Positions 5,662-11,257 of a DNA stretch of 11,257 nucleotides are shown one piece after another. Source of the DNA: Deltaproteobacteria bacterium (lineage in GTDB: Bacteria > Desulfobacterota > DSM-4660 > Desulfatiglandales > B25-G16). Location: contig JAFDHR010000041.1 of the NCBI GenBank assembly GCA_019308645.1, forward strand, positions 1 to 11,257, written 5' to 3'. Each line of letters opens with the position of its first letter. Positions within the stretch are counted from its first letter, which is position 1. The translations under genes were made by a program, and so were the position numbers. The notes beneath the pieces were generated by a model. It was not told the DNA's origin. It saw nothing but the letters and a program-made list of their open reading frames with translations, and did no database searches.

Positions 5662-7302
5662 ATGGAAGAGAAAAAATCAAACAACATATTTGCCTCTTTT
5701 GATGCTATGGCAAAGAAACAGGGCCAGCAAACTGCTGTCATATACTTAGGTGCTAAATACTCTTATAACAGGATAAAAGATATGTCCGAGAGGTTTGCCG
5801 CCGCCCTATCCGATATTGGGATGAATTACGGGGATAGAATAATTATTTATATCCCCAACAGTATCCAATGGGTTGTGGTTTGGCTGGGCATCTTAAGAGC
5901 AGGCGGGATATCTGTACCGATAACACCAATATATACACCTTACGATCTAAAATATATCGCAAACGATAGTGGCTCAGAAACGGTTGTTTGTGCTGATACT
6001 AACTTTGGATATGTAGTTAGTGTTCTTGGTGAAACCAAGATAAAAAGGATTATTGTCACAAAGATGGCTGATCTTCTACCCTGGTGGAAGAGATATTTTG
6101 GTTACCTCTTTGACGTAATACCAAAGGGAATGATAGCTTCTGGCAAGAATACATATTCATTAAGGAAATTACTATCCAGATATAGGAAGACCGATCAATT
6201 GCCTGAGCTTAAACAAAACCTGGGAGATTTAGCTGAGATACTCTATACAGGTGGGACCACCAAATTTCCCAAGGGTGTCCCTATTACCCACGGCGATTTC
6301 TTGATCTCTGCAGATGAGCAGATCAGGGTCAGTGAGCCATTTTTTCCTGTTGAAGAGAATATCATCCTATGTAACGCTCCCCTTTTTCATATACTGGGTC
6401 AAACATGTGGTCTGAGCACAATTTTAGCAGGAGGGACTTTAATGCTCCAACCACGGGTAAATCTTGATGCAGTATTTGAATCCATACAGGGATTTAGGGC
6501 CAAGACAATGATTGGTGTTCCTACTCTTTATCGGATGATTCTGGAACACGATCGCCTTGACTACTATGACCTTAGCTCTGTTGAATACTGGTATAGTGCA
6601 GGAGATGTGCTTCCAGTGGAGGTTGGAAAGCGCTGGTATGATAAATTTGGCAAGTGCATCTATCAGGGATATGGTGCAACTGAGACCTGTGGCGGGGTAT
6701 CTATGTGCCCTGTGGATATTGAAAATCCGGCAAAAAGTGTGGGTAAGATTGTTGCAAGTAAAAAGATTAAAATTTTAGATCCAGTAACCCTGAAATCTGT
6801 AAAGATGGGAGAGCCTGGAGAACTACTTGTTTCTTCTGATCACATGGTTACTGCTTATCTAAACAAACCGGAAGAAACGGCCGAGTCTTTCATTGATCTG
6901 GATGGCAAGAAATGGTATAGGACGGCTGACATTATGTCCATGGATGGGCAAGGAAACCTCTATTTTATCGACAGGACCGTAGATACCATAAAACATAAAG
7001 GCTATAGGGTATCATCTAGTGAGATAGAGGCTGTATTACAGGAACACCCAGCAGTCATGGGTTCTTGTGTTGTTGGTGTAGCAGACCCAAAAGTAGGGGA
7101 GAGAATCAAGGCCTTTGTGGTTCTCAAGGAAGATATTAAAGGTGTTACCGGCTATGACCTCATTAGATGGTGCAGGGAAAGACTTGTTTCTTATAAGATT
7201 CCCCAATACATTGAATTCAGGGACATGTTGCCCAAGTCGAAAGTAGGAAAACTCTTAAGGCGTGAGATACGGAGTGAGGAAAAGAGAAGGATAGAAACAT
7301 AA
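5662..7302 (+). CDS. AMP-forming acyl-CoA synthetase (acid:CoA ligase), ANL superfamily
   Basis: This enzyme likely activates a carboxylic acid with ATP to an acyl-adenylate, then to the acyl-CoA thioester, in the cytoplasm. The 546 residues match the usual length. Visible core motifs are the phosphate-binding loop YTGGTTKFPKGV (195-206), with lysine where glycine is usual; GYGATET (336-342); YRTADIM (419-425), with alanine where glycine is usual but the ribose-binding D423 kept; and the hinge region DRTVDTIKHKGYRVSSSEIE (437-456, approximate). PKSKVGKLLRRE (524-535) places K530 as the catalytic adenylation lysine. The gene begins 4 nt after livF, so it should be co-transcribed and dedicated to the imported substrate. 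The fold resembles medium/long-chain fatty acyl and aromatic acid ligases, and the sequence alone does not decide which. The ribosome site is weak, suggesting coupling to livF translation. Confidence 0.9.
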   Translation: MEEKKSNNIFASFDAMAKKQGQQTAVIYLGAKYSYNRIKDMSERFAAALSDIGMNYGDRIIIYIPNSIQWVVVWLGILRAGGISVPITPIYTPYDLKYIANDSGSETVVCADTNFGYVVSVLGETKIKRIIVTKMADLLPWWKRYFGYLFDVIPKGMIASGKNTYSLRKLLSRYRKTDQLPELKQNLGDLAEILYTGGTTKFPKGVPITHGDFLISADEQIRVSEPFFPVEENIILCNAPLFHILGQTCGLSTILAGGTLMLQPRVNLDAVFESIQGFRAKTMIGVPTLYRMILEHDRLDYYDLSSVEYWYSAGDVLPVEVGKRWYDKFGKCIYQGYGATETCGGVSMCPVDIENPAKSVGKIVASKKIKILDPVTLKSVKMGEPGELLVSSDHMVTAYLNKPEETAESFIDLDGKKWYRTADIMSMDGQGNLYFIDRTVDTIKHKGYRVSSSEIEAVLQEHPAVMGSCVVGVADPKVGERIKAFVVLKEDIKGVTGYDLIRWCRERLVSYKIPQYIEFRDMLPKSKVGKLLRREIRSEEKRRIET

Positions 7303-7306
7303 TAAA

Positions 7307-7322
7307 TGGCATTGAAAGTGCA
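7307..7322 (+). promoter_or_regulatory. Candidate sigma-54 (-24/-12) promoter upstream of the membrane Fe-S oxidoreductase
   Basis: TGGCA (7307-7311) and TGCA (7319-7322) lie with GG and GC exactly 10 nt apart, the strict spacing of sigma-54 promoters. It fits the consensus TGGCAC-R-N4-TTGCA except at the C, R and first T. It lies wholly in the 67-nt gap after the synthetase stop and would put transcription start near 7334, ahead of the ribosome site at 7353. A chance match is possible, and no enhancer-binding activator gene is in the window. Confidence 0.35.
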
Positions 7323-7369
7323 TAACGAGAAGTCTTTACAAGGGCTATTTTTGAGGTAATATATCTGTC

Positions 7370-9385
7370 ATGACGCCTTCTCGCACCTCGTACTGGTTGA
7401 TCCAACATGTCTGGGTTTTCTATCTCCTCGCGGCCCTGGCTGTGGGCGTGTTTCTTTTCGGGCTCATTATCCATGTATCTGTGTGGATAAAAGGCATCAA
7501 GCGTCAAAAAATTCCCTTCTCGTGGCGCGGCATCTCAAATCTTTTTTTAGACGGTGTATTCGGCCGACGTATTTTTAATGGAGATATCGCTGCCGGCACC
7601 ATGCATATACTCATCCTGTGGGGCTTTTTAGGCCTTTTTTTTGGGACTGTGCTCATCTCCGTGGATTACTGGCTGTTTCATTTTCTTATAGGATCTGTTT
7701 ATATCTGGTACTCAACATGCCTTGAGGTTGTAGGATTGATGTTAATGATAGGCATCGTTTGGGCCCTGATCCGCCGATATCTCCAGCGTGTGCCACGCCT
7801 GGAAAATCGTATCGAGGACCTCACCGTGGTAGTCTTGCTTTTTGTGGTAGTCCTTTCAGGGTTTGTAGTAGAAGGAATCCGCCTTGCTGCCCAAAGACCG
7901 GAATGGGGCACGTGGTCATTTGCCGGTCATTGGGTGAGTCTTCTTTTCACTCAACCGCAGAGCGCTCAGTCTATCTACCCTTATTTATGGTGGGCCCACG
8001 CACTTCTGAGCCTGGGTCTCATCGCATATATTCCTTTCTGTAAGCTTTTCCATATTCTGGCTGCACCGGTCAGCATTTATCTTGAAAATCAACCTCTTCA
8101 GGCAATCCCAGTGGAGACTCGATCCCCGGATGACGAAGTCTTTTCCTATAGGGATATGATTTTTTTTGATGCCTGTACCCGTTGCGGTCGTTGTATGGAG
8201 GTGTGCCCTTCAACTGGTGCCGGAGAACCTTTTGCTCCCAGAGATTTTATTGTCTGGGCCAGGAATAATCTTTTGATGAAGTATCATCCCTTAAACCATT
8301 TTAACTGGTTTAAAAACTGGATTAACCATAGGTATATTAAGGAGCAGGTATTCGAGCCACAAAAGGTCTGGCATTGTACAACCTGTAGGGCCTGTCTTGA
8401 TGTGTGCCCTGTATATGTAGCCACACCGGATGCTATACAGCATGCAAGAAGCAAGTTAGTGGAAGAGGGCACCCAGATGCCCGCACTTTTGACCCAGAGT
8501 TTGAAAAACCTTTATAAATACAATAATCCCTGGGAGGCCACAAAGAAAAAGCGTGCACAATGGTCAGGAGATCTGGAGATACCAGACATCAGCCAGAGTG
8601 AGGAGATAGAAGGGCTTTGTTATTTTGTGGGCTGCACAACCTCAATGGATATTCGGGCCCAGGAACTGGCCCGCTCATTTGCAAGGATATTGATGCATGC
8701 GCGAGTCCCTTTTGGTACTTTGGGTAAAAAGGAGCCATGCTGTGGAGACATCGCCCGTCGTGTGGGAGAGGATGGGCTTTTTGAGAAGCAGATGGAGGAT
8801 TGTATTGAATTATATGCCCGTTATGGAATCAGTGATGTGGTCACTTCATCCCCTCATTGCTTTCACACCTTTCGGAATGAATACCCGGCATTTCAGGCCT
8901 TAAAGCCTCCTGATGAGCAGGTGGAGTTCCGTGTTCGACACTATACACAGCTTCTAAGAGAGCTTGTTACATCAGGTTCTCTGAAATTCGAAAGGCCGCT
9001 TAATGTACAAGTGACCTATCATGATCCCTGTTATCTGGGCCGGCACAATCAAGTTTATGATGCCCCCCGAGAGGTCATCGGCGCAATACCTGGGGTGCAG
9101 ATGGTGGAAATGGCCCATAACAGAGCGAACAGCCTTTGCTGCGGCGGAGGAGGAGACAGGATGTGGCAGGAAGATCTGGATGCGGATATAAAAATGTCCG
9201 AAATTCGGATCAGGGAGGCAGAGGCAACCGGCGCAGAGATTATTATCACTGCCTGTCCACTGTGTCTGATTATGTTGGAAGATGCCCGCAAGACCACTGG
9301 TCTGGAGAATTCCTTGCAGGTAATGGATTTGAATGAATTAGTGGCGATGGCACTGGGTTTACACAAAAGTAGCGGACTGGAATGA
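7370..9385 (+). CDS. Membrane Fe-S oxidoreductase, EMO/HdrD-like (ETF:menaquinone oxidoreductase type)
   Basis: This 671-residue protein combines an N-terminal NarI/DsrM-like membrane domain with a ferredoxin-like and heterodisulfide-reductase-type soluble domain. Hydrophobic segments lie near residues 13-38, 78-98, 108-135, 150-170 and 205-235; H79, H104, H187, H210 and H228 are possible heme b ligands. Two [4Fe-4S] motifs follow: C269/C272/C275/C279 and C336/C339/C342/C346. Two CCG (cysteine-rich) domains come next: C417/C422/C457-C458/C497, and C554/C590-C591/C629/C632, the latter with the CCGGGGDRMW form. This is the plan of EMO proteins (formerly DUF224), shown in Geobacter and syntrophic fatty-acid oxidisers to move electrons from reduced ETF to (methyl)menaquinone. 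Adjacent etfBA support that role; a heterodisulfide reductase-like or other quinone-linked role is the alternative. The ATG has GAGGT 12 nt upstream, a little far; no other in-frame start exists before the TGA at 7352. Confidence 0.9.
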   Translation: MTPSRTSYWLIQHVWVFYLLAALAVGVFLFGLIIHVSVWIKGIKRQKIPFSWRGISNLFLDGVFGRRIFNGDIAAGTMHILILWGFLGLFFGTVLISVDYWLFHFLIGSVYIWYSTCLEVVGLMLMIGIVWALIRRYLQRVPRLENRIEDLTVVVLLFVVVLSGFVVEGIRLAAQRPEWGTWSFAGHWVSLLFTQPQSAQSIYPYLWWAHALLSLGLIAYIPFCKLFHILAAPVSIYLENQPLQAIPVETRSPDDEVFSYRDMIFFDACTRCGRCMEVCPSTGAGEPFAPRDFIVWARNNLLMKYHPLNHFNWFKNWINHRYIKEQVFEPQKVWHCTTCRACLDVCPVYVATPDAIQHARSKLVEEGTQMPALLTQSLKNLYKYNNPWEATKKKRAQWSGDLEIPDISQSEEIEGLCYFVGCTTSMDIRAQELARSFARILMHARVPFGTLGKKEPCCGDIARRVGEDGLFEKQMEDCIELYARYGISDVVTSSPHCFHTFRNEYPAFQALKPPDEQVEFRVRHYTQLLRELVTSGSLKFERPLNVQVTYHDPCYLGRHNQVYDAPREVIGAIPGVQMVEMAHNRANSLCCGGGGDRMWQEDLDADIKMSEIRIREAEATGAEIIITACPLCLIMLEDARKTTGLENSLQVMDLNELVAMALGLHKSSGLE

Positions 9386-9395
9386 AAATGTTATA

Positions 9396-9458
9396 TTTGA
9401 TACTTGATATAGGTTGCTGAATACTGGATATATCCAATAGCAAGAATCAAGCATCCAG
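9396..9458. repeat. Head-to-head heptanucleotide repeat array centred on a 12-bp palindrome
   Basis: Left of centre on the + strand are five 7-nt units: TTTGATA, CTTGATA, TAGGTTG, CTGAATA, CTGGATA (9396-9430). Right of centre, on the - strand, are TTGGATA, CTTGCTA, CTTGATT and CTGGATG, covering 9431-9458 in the same 7-nt register. The junction forms the perfect palindrome TGGATATATCCA (9425-9436), flanked by TTGCT (9414-9418) and AGCAA (9439-9443). The whole block can fold as a long imperfect hairpin. It lies in the gap after the oxidoreductase stop. Confidence 0.65.
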
Positions 9459-9533
9459 AATTATCTATTGTGCATGAATTATCTGCTACATTTTTTATTT
9501 ATATAAAATGCACTGTTTTAATTCCGGCTTGTC

Positions 9534-9567
9534 CGACCTGCTCTGTATGGCAGGAGGTCGAGTTTTT
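9534..9567 (+). terminator. Terminator-like hairpin or attenuator just upstream of etfB
   Basis: CGACCT (9534-9539) pairs perfectly with AGGTCG (9555-9560), extended inward by two more pairs after a mismatch. An alternative inner stem is CCTGC (9537-9541) with GCAGG (9550-9554). A five-T run (9563-9567) follows within three bases. The structure ends only 19 nt before the etfB ATG, so there is no room for a promoter between them, and transcription of etfBA must pass through it. That favours an attenuator or partial terminator over a simple operon end. Confidence 0.45.
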
Positions 9568-9586
9568 AGATTAGGAGGTGAGAATA

Positions 9587-10375
9587 ATGAATATTGTAGT
9601 ATGTGTAAGACAGGTACCAGAGGTTACTGATGCTGAACTTGAGATCAACAAAGAAGGCACAGAGATTCTCAAGGAAGATCTGGAAATGGATATCAATGAA
9701 TGGGACAACTATGCTGTTGAGGAGGCTGTGCGAATCAAAGAGGCGCATGGTGGAAAGGTAACTGTAGTCACCTTAGGAGACGAGGATAGTGAGGATGTGT
9801 TAAGAACATCCCTGGCAATGGGAGCGGATGAGGCTATCCTTATTAACGAGGAAGGATTTGAGTTATCCGACGCAGCAGGCATTGCACAGGGTATTTACCG
9901 CGCAGTCCGGGATTTGTCCTTTGATCTGCTTCTAACTGGTGTCCAGTGTTCTGATGATGGATGGGCCCAGGTAGGCCTTATCCTTGCAGAATTTTTAGGT
10001 CTTCCCTATGCCTCTCTTGTTGTTGGAATTGAGATCAATGAAGGCACAATGATAGTACGCAGGGAGCTGGAGTCCAATACCGAGGAGAGACTGCAAATAC
10101 CAATGCCAGCAGTTCTTACTATTCAAACAGGGATAAATAGTCCACGGTATGTCTCTATTATGGGGATCCAGAAGGTACGCAAGATTGAGATCAGGGAAAC
10201 CAATTCAGAAAAACTTGGACTATCCGAAGAGGAAATCGGACTAAAGGGCTCCAGCGTGGCCTCGCAAAAACTTTCACTTCCTCCAGCTGGTCAAGGAGCC
10301 GAAATCTTAGAAGGGAGCCTTGATGAAATCTGTGAAAAGACGGCTCAAATTGTCCGAGATAAGGGGGTGATATAA
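9587..10375 (+). CDS. etfB: Electron transfer flavoprotein beta subunit
   Basis: This 262-residue subunit binds AMP (or a second FAD in bifurcating forms) and, with EtfA, accepts electrons from acyl-CoA dehydrogenases. The start is ATG 9587, 8 nt after AGGAGG (9573-9578); the in-frame GTG at 9578 overlaps that site and is rejected. The N-terminus MNIVVCVRQVPEV and the early EWDNYAVEEAVRIKE segment (38-52) are typical of the family. A nucleotide-binding loop is visible at GVQCSDDGWAQVG (118-130), and the ETF-beta signature region starts VRRELESNTEERL (157-169). The C-terminal arm, which clasps EtfA, ends near LDEICEKTAQIVRDKG. Pairing with the upstream membrane oxidoreductase suggests a non-bifurcating ETF feeding menaquinone, but the sequence does not exclude a bifurcating type. 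Confidence 0.95.
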   Translation: MNIVVCVRQVPEVTDAELEINKEGTEILKEDLEMDINEWDNYAVEEAVRIKEAHGGKVTVVTLGDEDSEDVLRTSLAMGADEAILINEEGFELSDAAGIAQGIYRAVRDLSFDLLLTGVQCSDDGWAQVGLILAEFLGLPYASLVVGIEINEGTMIVRRELESNTEERLQIPMPAVLTIQTGINSPRYVSIMGIQKVRKIEIRETNSEKLGLSEEEIGLKGSSVASQKLSLPPAGQGAEILEGSLDEICEKTAQIVRDKGVI

Positions 10376-11257
10376 ATGGATGAGATTATGGTACTCACTG
10401 AACATAGAGGTGGAGAGCTTCGAGATATCACCTTTGAAATGCTCACCATGGCCAACAAGCTTGGCAAAGAAAACGATCTTGCGGTTACCGCTCTCTTCTT
10501 AGGGAATGAGGCATCTGATTTGTCAGAAAGATTAAAAGGTGCATGCGATACGGTCCTTTTAATGGAGGACCCTGAACTGGCTAATTATAGTGCAGATCAG
10601 TATCTTATGGCCATGGAAACAGTCATAAAAACCCGCAATCCCATCTTAACCCTGATTGGTCATACAGCAATGGGCATGGACCTGGCACCTTCCATGGCAG
10701 CACGCCTGTCTCTTCCGCTGGCAACCGATTGTCTGGAGATAAACTTAGCAGAAAGAAGGCTTGATGTTCTCAGGCAGATTTATGGTGGAAAGATCAACGC
10801 ATACTTAACCATGAAGCCGTCTGATCAATATCTGATAACTTTAAGGCCAGGCTCCTTTGATGCTGAAATGGAACAGGGTAAATCTGCTGATTTCCAAACT
10901 ATTGCTGCACCTTCCTGGACGAACCTAAGAGGGCGGCAATTCCTGGGCTACCTGGAAGCTGAGCTCGAGGACGTGGATATCGCCGCTGCTGATATCCTCG
11001 TTTCCATAGGGAGAGGAATAGGAAAGCCGGAAAACATCCCTCTTGCGCAGGAATTTGCTGATTCCATAGGGGCCACCCTTTCCTGTTCTCGTCCGGTTGC
11101 CGATGAGGAATGGCTTCCAAAAAGCAGGCAGGTAGGAACATCGGGAAAGACAGTCAGGCCAAAAATATATATCGCCTTTGGCATCAGCGGGGCATATCAA
11201 CACCAGGCTGGCATGAAGAATGCTGACACAATTATCGCTGTCAACACAGACCCAAGG
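10376..11257 (+). CDS. etfA: Electron transfer flavoprotein alpha subunit (3' end cut by window)
   Basis: The ATG directly follows the etfB stop codon with no gap. A GGGGGTGA ribosome site (10363-10370) lies inside the end of etfB, so the two subunits should be made in equal amounts. The frame stays open for 294 codons to the window edge. Residues 1 to about 185 form the N-terminal ETF domain, starting MDEIMVLTEHRGGELRDIT. Residues about 205-294 are the FAD-binding domain: ADILVSIGRGIG (205-216), SRPVADEEWLPKSRQVGTSG (238-257), GKTVRPKIYIAFGISGAYQH (257-276) and IIAVNTDPR (286-294). These segments hold the FAD contacts in known ETFs. Only about the last 25-30 residues are missing. There is no N-terminal ferredoxin extension, so this is the short ETF form. 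Confidence 0.95.
   Translation, partial: MDEIMVLTEHRGGELRDITFEMLTMANKLGKENDLAVTALFLGNEASDLSERLKGACDTVLLMEDPELANYSADQYLMAMETVIKTRNPILTLIGHTAMGMDLAPSMAARLSLPLATDCLEINLAERRLDVLRQIYGGKINAYLTMKPSDQYLITLRPGSFDAEMEQGKSADFQTIAAPSWTNLRGRQFLGYLEAELEDVDIAAADILVSIGRGIGKPENIPLAQEFADSIGATLSCSRPVADEEWLPKSRQVGTSGKTVRPKIYIAFGISGAYQHQAGMKNADTIIAVNTDPR

Larger units (their letters stand above)
9386..9586. other. Intergenic region between membrane oxidoreductase and etfB
   Basis: This 201-nt gap is AT-rich and has no credible ORF. In order it holds the heptad palindrome, an AT-rich stretch with a weak promoter-like pair (TTATCT at 9479-9484 and TATAAA at 9502-9507, 17 nt apart; the -35 match is poor), a terminator-like hairpin at 9534-9567, and the strong etfB ribosome site AGGAGG at 9573-9578. 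Confidence 0.5.

Noticed and set aside
7370..8000. Foreign origin of the membrane-domain half of the EMO-like gene because of a GC-richer start
   Set aside because: A few hand-counted lines vary from about 28% to 57% GC within the same gene, with no steady shift, so there is no reliable sign of transfer.
10899..11203. Three overlapping antisense ORFs opposite etfA
   Set aside because: They cover the conserved FAD-binding part of etfA, lack family features and are explained by the etfA codon pattern.

Overview
The window reads as one end of a catabolic locus from an anaerobic, moderately AT-rich bacterium, most likely a member of the Desulfobacterota (sulfate-reducing or syntrophic former Deltaproteobacteria). 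That placement is inferred from three things: a LivFGHM-type transporter beside a CoA ligase; an ETF gene pair beside a membrane FeS/b-heme ETF:menaquinone oxidoreductase-like protein; and a short mobile-type repeat in the first intergenic gap that resembles repeats I associate, from memory only, with that group. All genes are on the + strand.

Layout. Positions 3-518 hold the 3' end of a hybrid sensor histidine kinase (end of the ATPase domain plus a C-terminal receiver domain). Positions 519-851 contain a probable non-autonomous mobile element of about 190 bp with imperfect terminal inverted repeats, a perfect 10-bp flanking direct repeat and an internal hairpin, followed by a candidate promoter. 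Positions 852-5657 encode a complete branched-chain amino acid/amide-type ABC importer in the order binding protein, LivH, LivM, LivG, LivF. An AMP-forming acyl-CoA synthetase follows at 5662-7302. After a 67-nt gap carrying a sigma-54-like sequence comes a 671-residue membrane Fe-S oxidoreductase (7370-9385), which matches the domain plan of EMO, the ETF:(methyl)menaquinone oxidoreductase, formerly called a DUF224 or HdrD-like protein. A 201-nt gap with a heptad-phased palindromic repeat and a terminator-like hairpin leads to etfB (9587-10375) and etfA (10376 onward, cut by the window end).

How the genes fit together (inference). The importer brings in a small organic acid or related substrate, the synthetase activates it to a CoA thioester, acyl-CoA dehydrogenases not seen here pass electrons to EtfAB, and the membrane oxidoreductase delivers them to menaquinone. 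The liv names reflect family and position; the substrate cannot be read from the sequence and may well not be an amino acid.

Beyond the genes, the most unusual signal is that three separate intergenic spacers (2136-2186, 3077-3111, 9396-9458) carry degenerate tandem repeats with about a 7-nt period. Two of these reverse orientation at a perfect palindrome. I saw no tRNA, rRNA, CRISPR array, transposase or phage gene.
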